A DNA stretch of 64,000 nucleotides from an uncultured Algibacter sp. (GCF_947487605.1 NZ_CANKXK010000002.1:310001-374000), one strand, 5' to 3'. Positions 48,602 through 58,729 are shown, counted from the first letter of the stretch. Made by a program: numbers and translations. Notes: generated by a model not told the origin, from the sequence alone.

Positions 48602-48635
48602 AAAGCATCTTGATTTTTTCAGGATGCTTTTTTTA
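48602..48635 (+). terminator. Intrinsic terminator after rplY
   Basis: AAAGCATC and GATGCTTT form an 8-bp stem with an 11-nt loop and are followed by six T. Confidence 0.85.
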
Positions 48636-48888
48636 TAATAAAAATTTGGGGGTGGGCAGGCTTGCAATTTATTCTGAATACAGTCGAAGGGCTACGTCAT
48701 TTTAAAGTGTCATTGTGAGCGAGGAACGAGTGTAACAATCTGTTTGTTTCAAGTTCATCAACAAATTTATAGTACTTCTCTTTAAAAAAGATGCCGCTAC
48801 AATCACTAATGGTCAAAGTAGTCAGAAATAAAGTAAGCACTAATTTTTTGGCATGTTTAATGTATTTTAGCAAAAAAATAAAAATAAC
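48636..48888. repeat. Intergenic cluster of REP-like and interspersed repeats
   Basis: About 250 bp without a gene before pth. It holds TTCTGAATACAGTCGAAGG (48671-48690), CATTGTGAGCGAGGAACGAG with CAATCTG (48711-48742), and ATGCCGCTACAATCACTAA (48791-48809), the relative of the repeat at 11588-11605. A weak TATTTTAG box at 48863-48870 may be the pth promoter. Confidence 0.5.
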
Positions 48889-49515
48889 ATGTGGCAGTTT
48901 TTGTCAAACTTATTTAAAAAGAAAAACAAGATAGAAGAACAAGTCCCTATGAAAAAATTTTTAATAGTAGGTTTAGGAAATATAGGCGAAAAATATGCGA
49001 ATACCCGCCATAATATAGGCTTTAAAGTATTAGACTATTTTGCAACGCAAGAAGATTTAAGCTTTGAAACTCAAAAACTAGGAGACATTACCACCTACAA
49101 ATTAAAAGGACGCACCTTTATATTATTAAAACCAAACACTTATATGAATCTTAGCGGAAAAGCAGTGCAGTATTGGTTAACAAAAGAAAAAATTCCATTA
49201 GAAAACATACTCGTTATTACCGATGATTTAAACTTGCCCTTTGGGAGTATTCGCGTAAAAACTAAAGGAAGCGATGGTGGACATAACGGATTAAAAGATA
49301 TTCAAGACAAACTAAATACCACAAAGTACAACCGATTTAGATTTGGTATTAGTGATGCTTTTAGTAAAGGCAGGCAGGTAGATTACGTTTTAGGGGAATG
49401 GACAACCGAAGAAAATGCTAAACTAAAAGAACGCCTAGAAAAATCAACCGAACTCATAAAATATTTTGTATTAGCAGGGATAAACAACACCATGAATGTA
49501 TTTAATGGGAAGTAA
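48889..49515 (+). CDS. pth: Peptidyl-tRNA hydrolase
   Basis: A 208-residue enzyme with an N-terminal extension of about 20 residues (MWQFLSNLFKKKNKIEEQVP), as in related flavobacteria, before the core start MKKFLIVGLGNIGEKYANTRHNIG (split: FLIVGLGNIGEKY, about 24-36; NTRHNIGF holding the catalytic histidine, about 38-45). LLKPNTYMNLSGKAV (about 84-98) and KGSDGGHNGLKDI (about 127-139) are the other core motifs. It frees tRNA from peptidyl-tRNA. Either the first ATG or the inner one may be used; the extension is conserved enough that I keep the first. Confidence 0.95.
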   Translation: MWQFLSNLFKKKNKIEEQVPMKKFLIVGLGNIGEKYANTRHNIGFKVLDYFATQEDLSFETQKLGDITTYKLKGRTFILLKPNTYMNLSGKAVQYWLTKEKIPLENILVITDDLNLPFGSIRVKTKGSDGGHNGLKDIQDKLNTTKYNRFRFGISDAFSKGRQVDYVLGEWTTEENAKLKERLEKSTELIKYFVLAGINNTMNVFNGK

Positions 49516-49541
49516 AAAAAAGAAGGTTTTATACTCACTTT

Positions 49542-52319
49542 TTATTCGATGATTATTTTTCGAGTAGCTTTTCGAATACCATCATCTAAATGTAATATAT
49601 ACATGCCAGATTGCAGATGAGACAAATAAATATTTTTATTCAATTCACTAGTATTATCGTAGGATTCATTAAACAGACTTCTTCCTCTTATATCAAAAAT
49701 CCCGAGATATAATTTTTCCGATTGTATATTTTGAAGTTTAATGGTGAATTCTCCTTTGTTAGGATTGGGGATTATTTTTAGATTTTCGAAACTTAGGTCT
49801 TTTGGATTGTTTAGAGTAATGGTAGTAATACATGCATCCAAATACCAACTATTCAAAGTACCATTAGGTCCAGCACTGGGTTCAAAATCTGCCATTGATA
49901 ATCTCCAGTTACCAGAACTTGATAGGTTATTATGAACATTTAGTGAAGATGAAGGGTTATAGGTTCCAGAAATGTTAGGTAAATTACAATTGACTGTAGG
50001 AGCACCATCTTCAAAAAGAACGTTCATACTCTGGCTATTCCCAGAGCAGTTACCAGACCACAAAGTGTTAAATGTAGAATTGTCAGGATTACTTAATTGA
50101 ATAACTAAATCGCTCACAGATTTATGAGAAAGATTTACATTAACTTTAAGTGAAGTTATTGTCCCATTATCAGGAATAGTTATGGTGTCATCTACCGAAG
50201 TACCTTGCATGCCTGATCCAGGAGAATCGTTGGGGATACTTAGATTAGGAGAGGAGCTGTATTGATTACAGTTTTCTGTTATAGTATAACCAATGGCAAA
50301 ATTAACCTGATTGATGGCAAAAAATATATTTTCAGAAGGATTAGCTTCAACCATTATTCTACAAAATGGAGCTGCTATTCCTGCCGGTAGTGTAACACTC
50401 TCTATACCATCATTAGCTGTGCTTAACAATAGAGTTGGATAGGTTAGACCACCATCTATAGATAGTCGAATATTAACAAGTGATGTATTTATAGCACCAC
50501 TATTAGTCCCAGCTACATCCCAAGTAATTGTTTGAGTACTCCCTACGGGGTAACTTATTCCTGTTGTGTTTTGCGATGTTACTTTAAATGGACCATCAGT
50601 ATCTACTACAGTAATTAACATTCCGTCACTGTTTGTTTGTCCATAAGAACCACCAGACCCATTATCGCGAACGGTTAATTGAAAATTAAGGTTTCTAGGT
50701 ACCGACGCTAATTTTTCCCAAGAAGTTGAGCCATTGAATATCCTTAAATCTTCAAGTGTTGGAATATATCTTACCAGATTTGTTGATGGCGCATAAGATC
50801 TTACTAAAGGCCCAGTAGTATTATTTTCAGAGATACTTCCTTGAGAAATTGCCAAGTCATATTGTTCCCAAGTATAAGTGTGAGTTGTTGTGCCTGTGGG
50901 GTCGGGATCACTTGAATTGCCTGTAAGTTTATATGGCGTTGAAATAGGAATAGTATAATCGTTACCTGCGATTGCTGTAGGCGCAGAGTTTCCTGCTGAT
51001 GATTCATCATCACAATTATCTGAAGAAATATTTGCCCAAATCTCTTGTATACTTCCCCGATGAAAATAATCGTCACCGTTAGATTGAACATTATCTGGAG
51101 CACAGATACCTGCGTAAGCCATTATAGTAGAACCACTTCCTGGTTCATAAGAGCTAGTGGGAGACCATTGTTGATTTGGTGGGCTTGCAACAATGCAGGA
51201 ACCATTATTACTACTCCATGTATGTTTGGCTCCAAATTGATGTCCCATTTCGTGAGCTACATATTCCACATCAAAAATATCGCCTACTGGACCAGCAAGT
51301 CCAGTTACGCCTTGAGCCTTAATGCTATTGTCACAGGGAGAGTTTAATGATGCAATACCACCACCTCCTGTACTAAAGACATGACCAATATCATAATTAT
51401 TTGTGCCTATATTAGAATCAATAGTACTTTGATTTTCACTCAACATTGTAAGTCCATCATTATTAGTGTAAGGATCTGTTGTTCCATCCAAAAATATGAT
51501 ATTTGTATTGTCAATCATAGTCATAGTTAGAGATAGATCGCGTTCAAATATGCCATTTACACGATTCATAGTAACCACCATTGCTGCTTTTACAGCATTT
51601 TTTTTTTCAGTATCTGTACCACTACTTTGTCCTGCTGCATCAAAGTGATATTTAGAATATTCACCTGTAGAAGCCAATGCCAATTGGTAGGTACGTAATA
51701 CACCATCGTTAGCATTAACAGAAGCATTCAATTTTGCGTTAGAATTTGATTTAGCCTTGGTTAAGTTATCAATGTATTTACATTCAAAAGCTTTTCGCAT
51801 TTCAGACAAGTCACTTTTCGTATAAATCATGTAGTTTTTACTTCCATAAGTAACAGGGTCTATAAATTGAGCGCTTTTATTAGACGATAATGTCATTCCA
51901 TGAAACCCTTGGGGCGTGATACTAAATCGAATAGATTCTCCAGAGTTATTAACACTTTTGCCAATATAGCAACGCATATCTGGGTGCTTCTCTTGAAAAC
52001 TACTCTCAAATAGAGGAGCTTCTTTAATATGATAAGCCTGTAGTTTTCCTTCCTTGTTAGGAAAACGTACTATGATGCCAGAAACTTTACTATTTTTTTT
52101 ATTAGGAGCATTTTGTAATTGAGCTTTAAGTTGCTTAATATCCAACTGATAATAGTTGGCCTTTTTTACCTCGTGTTTTCGAAGAGTTATTGCTTCTTTT
52201 AATGCGTGGTCTCGACTTGTTTTTACCCAAATTGATGAATTGTTTTGAGCATAAAAATTTAAAGAAAATAGAAACAGCAGTATGTGTAAAATAATATATT
52301 TAAAGTAAGTTTGTTTCAT
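49542..52319 (-). CDS. Secreted reprolysin-like metallopeptidase with P domain and T9SS sorting domain
   Basis: A 925-residue secreted protease. Signal peptide at 1-24 (ending NFYAQ), a propeptide to about 200, then a zinc metallopeptidase domain with VAHEMGHQFGAKHTW near residue 354, where the three His of HExGHxxGxxH are kept. A region with Ig-like/fibronectin-like repeats follows, then a proprotein-convertase P domain (about 682-830; NVNLSHKSVSDLVIQLSNPD) and a type A T9SS sorting domain (about 845-925; IIPNPNKGEFTIKLQN). It is exported by the gliding/T9SS machinery and probably degrades proteins outside the cell. A paralogue is at 52958-56404. Confidence 0.92.
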   Translation of the reverse strand: MKQTYFKYIILHILLFLFSLNFYAQNNSSIWVKTSRDHALKEAITLRKHEVKKANYYQLDIKQLKAQLQNAPNKKNSKVSGIIVRFPNKEGKLQAYHIKEAPLFESSFQEKHPDMRCYIGKSVNNSGESIRFSITPQGFHGMTLSSNKSAQFIDPVTYGSKNYMIYTKSDLSEMRKAFECKYIDNLTKAKSNSNAKLNASVNANDGVLRTYQLALASTGEYSKYHFDAAGQSSGTDTEKKNAVKAAMVVTMNRVNGIFERDLSLTMTMIDNTNIIFLDGTTDPYTNNDGLTMLSENQSTIDSNIGTNNYDIGHVFSTGGGGIASLNSPCDNSIKAQGVTGLAGPVGDIFDVEYVAHEMGHQFGAKHTWSSNNGSCIVASPPNQQWSPTSSYEPGSGSTIMAYAGICAPDNVQSNGDDYFHRGSIQEIWANISSDNCDDESSAGNSAPTAIAGNDYTIPISTPYKLTGNSSDPDPTGTTTHTYTWEQYDLAISQGSISENNTTGPLVRSYAPSTNLVRYIPTLEDLRIFNGSTSWEKLASVPRNLNFQLTVRDNGSGGSYGQTNSDGMLITVVDTDGPFKVTSQNTTGISYPVGSTQTITWDVAGTNSGAINTSLVNIRLSIDGGLTYPTLLLSTANDGIESVTLPAGIAAPFCRIMVEANPSENIFFAINQVNFAIGYTITENCNQYSSSPNLSIPNDSPGSGMQGTSVDDTITIPDNGTITSLKVNVNLSHKSVSDLVIQLSNPDNSTFNTLWSGNCSGNSQSMNVLFEDGAPTVNCNLPNISGTYNPSSSLNVHNNLSSSGNWRLSMADFEPSAGPNGTLNSWYLDACITTITLNNPKDLSFENLKIIPNPNKGEFTIKLQNIQSEKLYLGIFDIRGRSLFNESYDNTSELNKNIYLSHLQSGMYILHLDDGIRKATRKIIIE

Positions 52320-52421
52320 TTCCTTTGGTTTAAAACAATTTAAGGGAGTTTAAAAATAGCCTCAAAAATCATGAATAACAAGAAAAAGCATTCTAATTTC
52401 AGGAATAATAATCGTTTAAAA

Positions 52422-52943
52422 ATGAAATGCTTAGCTGTATTTCTAGTTTTGTGTTGCTTGTTAGGGTGTAAGGCGAAAAATAATTTGGCTGAGAAAACAC
52501 TTAACTCAGTAGATAAGTATTGGTGTCCCGAAGATGGAGTTTGCTCGTTTGAAGTTCTAAAAGAGAGGCGCTTAGAATTGAAATATGACGAGTTTGGCAT
52601 GCCTTACTTAAATATAAATAACGGAAATAGGACTATTCTTAAATTTGAATATAAAAAAACTACATCGCCTAATCTTGCAGACAGTAATTACCGTGAAGAA
52701 GTATTTATAGTTCTTAACACCAATAACATTGAAATTGAAACTAGTAATTTAAAGAGTGAACAAATTATTTTCGGACGTTGGTGTTTTTGCAAAGGGCAGG
52801 CAGGGAATTTTAAAGTTAGTCAAGGAAATCTTTCTATAAAGAAATTAAATGATACTGATTATCTGCTAAATTTGAGTTTTAAAGTTGATGAGGTTCCGCA
52901 GATAATAACCGAAATCAATCATATCTTTAAATGGTCATCTTAA
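52422..52943 (+). CDS. Small lipoprotein of unknown function
   Basis: About 173 residues from the ATG at 52422, which gives MKCLAVFLVLCCLLGCKAKNN, a typical lipoprotein signal (Cys at residue 16). An earlier ATG at 52371 adds 17 charged residues and is less likely. The mature protein contains cysteines in WCPEDGVCSFEV and RWCFCKGQAG and is otherwise beta-rich. It lies between two metallopeptidase genes that run the opposite way. No family recognised; an inhibitor or folding partner is possible but unsupported. Confidence 0.65.
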   Translation: MKCLAVFLVLCCLLGCKAKNNLAEKTLNSVDKYWCPEDGVCSFEVLKERRLELKYDEFGMPYLNINNGNRTILKFEYKKTTSPNLADSNYREEVFIVLNTNNIEIETSNLKSEQIIFGRWCFCKGQAGNFKVSQGNLSIKKLNDTDYLLNLSFKVDEVPQIITEINHIFKWSS

Positions 52944-52957
52944 AATACAAAGAAGTT

Positions 52958-55900
52958 TTATTTAACAACTATCTTTTTAAGTGCTTTTTTAATACCATCA
53001 TTAATCTCTAAAAAATATACGCCAGATTTAACGAAGTTCAGCTTTATTTCTTCATTAAAATCTCCCGTTGCTTGATATGTTTGATTGAAAATAAATCGGC
53101 CTCTAGCATCATAAATCTCTACTCCAATATTTCGGTTTAAAGAACCATTAAATTTCAACCAAAATATCCCGAAAGATGGATTGGGATAAACAACTATGTT
53201 TTCGAAGCCAAATTGCTCAATATTTTCAGTTGGCAAAATATTTAAGGTGTAATCTTCAACCTCACCATCTCCTCCATTAGTAATTGGAGCTAATGGTGCA
53301 CCATCATAACCAGTAACCACCCTCATTGTAGTATTTCCTAAGGCGGCATTAATTGGAATCGATATTGATAAGGGTGAAAGACTGGTAGTACTGTTAGAAA
53401 CGTTAGTAGCAATTCCTAAATCATATTCTTCATTAATATCGGTAAAAACACCATTTTGATTCCAATCTATCCAAACTTTAGTGGCGGTTGTATAGTTTCC
53501 TTGTGTACTTACGTTAATTGTTAAGTTGTAAGAGCTATCTCTATTTAAATCTGTTGAAATAGCTGTGTAATCTGTATAATTAGAAACTTTAGATGTAACA
53601 TTATTAATAGTATTTAATTCTACTAAAGTTATAGAAGAATTGAATGATGAGTTTGATATGACATTTATGGTGTAATCTTCTACTTCACCATCAAAACCAT
53701 TTTCACAAGAAGTGACAAGGCCATCGTCTTTATATTTTGTTGAGACTCTCATTCTTGTATTTCCAGAAAGGGCTGAAGCAGGAACTGTAATTGAAAGTGG
53801 TGAATTGGCAGTTGCACCATTAGTAACGTTAGTAACGTCTCCTAAATTATATTCTTCACCAGCATCATCGAAACTACAGTTTTGATTCCAATCTATCCAA
53901 ACTTTGGTATTGGTTGTAAAATCGCCATCGGTGTTTACATTCACCACTAAATTATAAGATACATTTCTTTCAAGATTAGTTATTGTTGAAGTATAATCAC
54001 TATAACCTGAAGGTTTTCCAGAAGCTTGATTAATAGTATTAAACTGAACCAATGTAGTACTGGTGTTAAATTCTGTATTAGCAACAGATAAGCAAACACC
54101 ATTGTAGAATGGCAGTTCAAAAACTTTATTTTTGGTACTAGAATTAGAGGTGCCTGTAACCGTAATGCTATAATCTCCCTGAGGGACGCCGTTTAAATTT
54201 GAAACAGTCATAGTAACACTTCCTGAACTGCTTATATTTGATGGAGAAAATGAGACTGTGGAACCAGCAGGATTACCTGTTGCACTAAATGTTACTGAAT
54301 CATTAAAGCCATTGGCTGGATAGTAATCAAACGAGAAAGCAGCTGTTGTTTGTCCACAACTTATAGGAGCTAAGTTTTCGTTAACTATAAAAAAGTCTGG
54401 ATTTTGTGAAATAGAGAAGTTGAAATTGGATACATCATAAAAAATGTTATCTGCTGCTTCAATCAATATTCTAGCTTGTTCAGTATTAGACATTGCAGGC
54501 ACAGTATAGTCAAAAGCCCCATCATTTGGTGTATTTGAAGCAATAATTGTTGGAAATGTGCTACCTCCATCTGTAGATAAAAGGATATTAACGTTTTGGC
54601 AATTAATCGTAGCATTAGTAGTTTCTCCTACCACCCACGAAATAGTTTGTGTGCTTCCTTGTGCCCATGACACAGGGTTTTCAACAGTAAAAGGCGTTAC
54701 ATCTTCAACAGTTATTTGCATGGTATCATAACTAGATTGCCCCACAGTTAAGGAGCTAGGAGATCTATCCCTAACAGTTAATGCCCAATTTAAAACTCTA
54801 GAAACCGAGGCTACTGTTTCCCAATCGCTCCCTAAAGTTGGGTTGGTTTGTTCAATATTATTATTTAAAACACTACTAAATCTTGGTATGTATCTGTCTG
54901 AAGAGCTAGAAGGAGGTAAAGACCTATTAATTGACCCATTTATTAAATTAGGCCCAAAATTTAAATAATTTGTTACACCACTATCTATTTGTTCCCAGCA
55001 GTAAGTTAGGTTGTCACTTACATCCGCATCTGTAGCTAATCCTTTTAAAACATAAGGAGTTCCTTTGGGGATATTGTAATCATTACCAGCATTGGCACTA
55101 GGAGGGTTATTGGCCAATACTTCGGTTGTTTGACAACTTTTACCAGTCAAATTATTCAAAATTTGTCTTATACTATGATAATGAAAATAATTATCGCTAT
55201 TTAATTCAACATTATTTAGCCCTTCTAATCCTGCATAAGCCATTATTGTTGTGCCACTACCAGGTTCAGAGTTAACGCCAGTGCCTTCACTTTCGAAAGC
55301 CCAAGTGTGATTTGCTCCCATTTGATGACCTATCTCATGAACCACAAAATTAATATCGAAAGAATCGCCTTCGGGTACTCCGTTTGAAGGAGACGTAAAT
55401 GCGCTTCCTTTAGAATTATTTGTACAAACACAACCAATACAACCCGCATTTCCGCCACCACCAGTAGCACCAAAAAGATGTCCTATATCATAATTACTTT
55501 CGCCAATGATACTTGTCAGGGTAGATTGAACTTGAGTACCCCAACCATTTGAAGTGCCAACGTTTTCATTAGCAGCACCTACATTTGCATCAGAATAAGG
55601 GTCTGAAGAAGCATCTGTATAAATTATTAGGTTATTATTAGCAATAAGCTCAAAAGTTACAGCCATATCTGTTTCAAAGATTTCATTAACCCTACTTAAC
55701 GTTGTGTTTATTGCGGCTAAAGCACTAGCTATAGTGCCACCATGATAACTAGTGTACTCGCCAGTTACAGAAATGGCTATTCTAAATTTTTGTAAGGTTT
55801 GGTTATTTGCTCCGCCTTCATCTACCTTTGAGGTTAAATGGTTATTTTTTAAAGTTTCGCTTAATGTTTCAGCAGTTTTACAATGTAATTTACTGCTACT

Positions 55901-56404
55901 ATTTTTTGAACTTTTATCATATAAAATGTAAGAATCAGAACCTCTTTCAAGAGGTTGCATAAACACCGTTGGCTTATCTATATAAGTTATCATTGTTTGA
56001 ACGCCTTGAGGAGACACACTCATTCTTAATCTGGCTCCAGGATTCTCTAAACTAAAACCAACATAAGATTTTATTTCAGGAAATTTGGCCGCTAATTCTG
56101 GTGCAAAAACAGGAGCTTCGTAAATTTTGAAGCGTTCTAAACTTCCTTCAGTACTAGGAATGGAAACAATGATAGATTCATTTTTGTTTTTAGAAGCTCT
56201 TAAGGTAGCTGTAGAAATGCGTGTTTTAAATAAAAATTTGTTCAATTTGAAGAAGTGAGCATTAGCAGCATCTACTTCAAGCTTAGAAATATTTTTAGAA
56301 ATTTTAGCTTTTTGTAATTTTTCCCAAGAAGAATTTTGAGCATTACCTGAAAATATTATCAAAAATATTGCTATTGAAAAAACATAATGTAGTTTTGCTT
56401 TCAT
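52958..56404 (-). CDS. Secreted reprolysin-like metallopeptidase with two GEVED domains and T9SS sorting domain
   Basis: A 1148-residue paralogue of the protease at 49542. Signal peptide at 1-22, a propeptide, then a peptidase domain with VVHEIGHQMGANHTW near residue 354, the same position as in the paralogue. Ig-like repeats follow, then two GEVED domains (KVWIDWNQNCSFDDAGEEY near 845 and KVWIDWNQNGVFTDINEEY near 985, each closed by DGEVEDYT), and a type A sorting domain (about 1065-1148; PNPSFGIFWLKFNG). Exported by T9SS and likely digests extracellular protein. A minus-strand TAGATTTG box lies at 56442-56449. Confidence 0.92.
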   Translation of the reverse strand: MKAKLHYVFSIAIFLIIFSGNAQNSSWEKLQKAKISKNISKLEVDAANAHFFKLNKFLFKTRISTATLRASKNKNESIIVSIPSTEGSLERFKIYEAPVFAPELAAKFPEIKSYVGFSLENPGARLRMSVSPQGVQTMITYIDKPTVFMQPLERGSDSYILYDKSSKNSSSKLHCKTAETLSETLKNNHLTSKVDEGGANNQTLQKFRIAISVTGEYTSYHGGTIASALAAINTTLSRVNEIFETDMAVTFELIANNNLIIYTDASSDPYSDANVGAANENVGTSNGWGTQVQSTLTSIIGESNYDIGHLFGATGGGGNAGCIGCVCTNNSKGSAFTSPSNGVPEGDSFDINFVVHEIGHQMGANHTWAFESEGTGVNSEPGSGTTIMAYAGLEGLNNVELNSDNYFHYHSIRQILNNLTGKSCQTTEVLANNPPSANAGNDYNIPKGTPYVLKGLATDADVSDNLTYCWEQIDSGVTNYLNFGPNLINGSINRSLPPSSSSDRYIPRFSSVLNNNIEQTNPTLGSDWETVASVSRVLNWALTVRDRSPSSLTVGQSSYDTMQITVEDVTPFTVENPVSWAQGSTQTISWVVGETTNATINCQNVNILLSTDGGSTFPTIIASNTPNDGAFDYTVPAMSNTEQARILIEAADNIFYDVSNFNFSISQNPDFFIVNENLAPISCGQTTAAFSFDYYPANGFNDSVTFSATGNPAGSTVSFSPSNISSSGSVTMTVSNLNGVPQGDYSITVTGTSNSSTKNKVFELPFYNGVCLSVANTEFNTSTTLVQFNTINQASGKPSGYSDYTSTITNLERNVSYNLVVNVNTDGDFTTNTKVWIDWNQNCSFDDAGEEYNLGDVTNVTNGATANSPLSITVPASALSGNTRMRVSTKYKDDGLVTSCENGFDGEVEDYTINVISNSSFNSSITLVELNTINNVTSKVSNYTDYTAISTDLNRDSSYNLTINVSTQGNYTTATKVWIDWNQNGVFTDINEEYDLGIATNVSNSTTSLSPLSISIPINAALGNTTMRVVTGYDGAPLAPITNGGDGEVEDYTLNILPTENIEQFGFENIVVYPNPSFGIFWLKFNGSLNRNIGVEIYDARGRFIFNQTYQATGDFNEEIKLNFVKSGVYFLEINDGIKKALKKIVVK

Positions 56405-56441
56405 AAAGGTTTAGGGCAATGTCTTTTTATTATGGATATAA

Positions 56442-56449
56442 CAAATCTA
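56442..56449 (-). promoter_or_regulatory. -7 box of the GEVED metallopeptidase gene
   Basis: TAGATTTG on the minus strand is an exact TAnnTTTG match, 37 bp before the ATG at 56404. Confidence 0.5.
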
Positions 56450-56484
56450 ACTTTTTTTAATTAATTGAACAATTATGCGCTTTT

Positions 56485-57423
56485 ATGAGTAGTGTAAAAA
56501 ACATTACAGCATACAAATCGGAAAAAGACGCGGTGGTTACCCTCGGTACCTTTGATGGTGTTCACATAGGGCATCAAAAAATAATTTCAAGGCTAATAAA
56601 CACAGGAAAGGAGACTAATTTAAAATCGATTATTCTTACGTTTTTCCCACACCCTAGAATGGTACTTCAGAAGGATTCTAATATAAAACTGATAAACACC
56701 ATTGAAGAGCGTCACGATATTCTTAATGATTTAGGTTTGGACTACCTAGTTATTAAAAAGTTTACTAGAGAATTTTCAAGACTTTCGGCCGAAGATTTTG
56801 TAAAGGAAATTTTGGTAGATAAGCTAAATGCTAAAAAAGTTATTATTGGTTACGATCATAGGTTTGGGAGAAATAGAAATGCCGATATAGACGATTTAAA
56901 AGATTTTGGAATTAAATATAATTTTGATGTAGAAGAAATTTCTGCACAAGACATTAATGATGTTTCTGTAAGTTCTACCAAAATTAGAAAGGCTTTAAAA
57001 GATGGAGATATATCGAAGGCTAATGCTTATTTAGGATATAACTTTATGCTTACAGGTACGGTTGTTAAAGGCAAAGGATTAGGCAAAAATTTAGGATTCG
57101 CAACAGCTAATATAAATATTGAAGAAACTTACAAATTAATTCCTAAACAGGGTTCTTATATTGTTAAGTCCTCTATTGATGATGCTGAAGTTTTTGGTAT
57201 GATGAATATAGGAATGAATCCAACAGTGAATGGTGATAAAGAGTCGATTGAAGTTAATTTTTTCAATTTCGATAAGGATATATATAATAAAAAGATAAAA
57301 GTCGAATTATTAAACCGGCTGCGCGACGAGAAAAAGTTTGATTCTATTGAAGAATTAAAAGAGCAACTATTAAGCGATAAAGAAACTGCACTCACTTACA
57401 TCAATAAACATTATGCTAAATAA
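56485..57423 (+). CDS. ribF: Bifunctional riboflavin kinase / FAD synthetase
   Basis: A 312-residue two-domain enzyme. The N-terminal FAD synthetase domain has VVTLGTFDGVHIGHQKII (about 18-35) and YDHRFGRNRNAD (about 132-143). The C-terminal riboflavin kinase domain has KGLGKNLGFATANI (about 196-209); the usual proline of the 'GFPTAN' motif is alanine here. It turns riboflavin to FMN and FAD. The last 11 bp overlap the next gene. Confidence 0.95.
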   Translation: MSSVKNITAYKSEKDAVVTLGTFDGVHIGHQKIISRLINTGKETNLKSIILTFFPHPRMVLQKDSNIKLINTIEERHDILNDLGLDYLVIKKFTREFSRLSAEDFVKEILVDKLNAKKVIIGYDHRFGRNRNADIDDLKDFGIKYNFDVEEISAQDINDVSVSSTKIRKALKDGDISKANAYLGYNFMLTGTVVKGKGLGKNLGFATANINIEETYKLIPKQGSYIVKSSIDDAEVFGMMNIGMNPTVNGDKESIEVNFFNFDKDIYNKKIKVELLNRLRDEKKFDSIEELKEQLLSDKETALTYINKHYAK

Positions 57424-58729
57424 ATGGGTATTTAAGCATATTGATAATTCTGCTTTAATAGTCTTTCGTATACTTTTTGGGTTACTGTGTTTTTTAGAGT
57501 CCTTTGGAGCCATTTTAACAGGCTGGGTTAAGCGCGTTTTAATTGAACCAAAATTCACTTTTTCTTTTATTGGTTTTGAGTGGTTACAACCATTACCCGG
57601 AAACGGTATGTATGGTTACTTCGGCATCATGTCTGTATTCGGATTATTAATTATGGTCGGGTATAAATACAGACTAGCAATGATAAGTTTTACTATTATG
57701 TGGACAGGAACTTACCTCATGCAAAAAACCTCATATAATAACCACTATTATTTGTTGGTAATCTTAAGTGTTATAATGGTATTTCTTCCTGCTAATAGAT
57801 ATGCCTCAATGGATGTGAAATTGAATCCAGATCTCAAGAGTTATTCCATGCCTCAATGGGTAAAATGGGTTGTTGTACTTCAATTATTTATAGTATATAC
57901 TTATGCATCGGTAGCTAAATTATACCCCGATTGGTTAAATGCGAATGTATCTGGTCTTTTAATGCGAAGTAAGTCCGATTATTTTTTAATTGGTTCTATA
58001 CTACAAGAAAAATGGCTGCATTATACGTTAGCTTATGGCGGCATTTTATTTGACGGGTTAATAGTTCCATTATTGCTTTTCAAACCAACTAGAAAGTATG
58101 CCTTTTTTGTTTCTATCTTCTTTCATTTGTTCAACTCATTTGTATTTCAAATAGGTATTTTTCCTTATCTAGCGTTAGCATTTTCATTATTCTTTTTTGA
58201 GCCAAAAACCATTCAAAGACTATTTTTAAAAAACAAATTGTTTTATAACAAGGAAGAAATTGTAGTTCCTTCTTATCGTAACATTTTAATTGTTGTTGGT
58301 ACAGGGTATTTTATAATACAATTACTATTACCAGTAAGACATCATTTTATTAAAGATAATGTGTTATGGACAGAAGAGGGCCATAGAATGTCATGGCGTA
58401 TGATGCTAAGAGCTAAATCAGGCATTACAACATACCGAGTTGTAAATAATGACACAAAAAAAGTATTTGTTGTAAACATGGATCAGTATTTATCTAGAAA
58501 GCAAAAACAATCGGCAAGCACGAAACCCGATGTTATTTGGCAATTTGCACAATATTTAAACACGATATTTGAGAACGACGGTCAAGATGTTTCAATATAT
58601 GTTGATTCTAAAATAAGCGTCAATGGAAAACCCTTTAAAACACTAATTGACCCCAAAGTCGATTTAGCCAATGTTTCATGGAATACGTTTAAACATAACG
58701 ATTGGATTTTACCTTCAAAAGAAGACTAG
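57413..58729 (+). CDS. HTTM-domain integral membrane protein (gamma-carboxylase-like)
   Basis: A 438-residue membrane protein with about eight hydrophobic segments in the first 300 residues (for example about 14-32, 62-80, 88-104, 112-124, 152-170 and 235-260). It shows the HTTM pattern, the fold of vitamin-K-dependent gamma-carboxylases: SFIGFEWLQPLPG, TGTYLMQKTSYNNHYYLL and LLLPVRHHFIKDNVLWTEEGHRMSW (split: LPVRHHFIKDNVLWTEE, about 305-321). The C-terminal 120 residues are soluble and include VWKFAQ-type and YVDSKISVNGKPF segments. The substrate in bacteria is unknown. Overlap with ribF by 11 bp suggests co-translation. Confidence 0.85.
   Translation: MLNKWVFKHIDNSALIVFRILFGLLCFLESFGAILTGWVKRVLIEPKFTFSFIGFEWLQPLPGNGMYGYFGIMSVFGLLIMVGYKYRLAMISFTIMWTGTYLMQKTSYNNHYYLLVILSVIMVFLPANRYASMDVKLNPDLKSYSMPQWVKWVVVLQLFIVYTYASVAKLYPDWLNANVSGLLMRSKSDYFLIGSILQEKWLHYTLAYGGILFDGLIVPLLLFKPTRKYAFFVSIFFHLFNSFVFQIGIFPYLALAFSLFFFEPKTIQRLFLKNKLFYNKEEIVVPSYRNILIVVGTGYFIIQLLLPVRHHFIKDNVLWTEEGHRMSWRMMLRAKSGITTYRVVNNDTKKVFVVNMDQYLSRKQKQSASTKPDVIWQFAQYLNTIFENDGQDVSIYVDSKISVNGKPFKTLIDPKVDLANVSWNTFKHNDWILPSKED

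Noticed and set aside
49365-49385. GGCAGGCAGG in pth and in the lipoprotein gene (near 52793) as copies of the 20-bp palindrome
   Set aside because: Only half of the palindrome is present, without the second arm, and in pth the codons fit the conserved protein, so these are likely chance matches.
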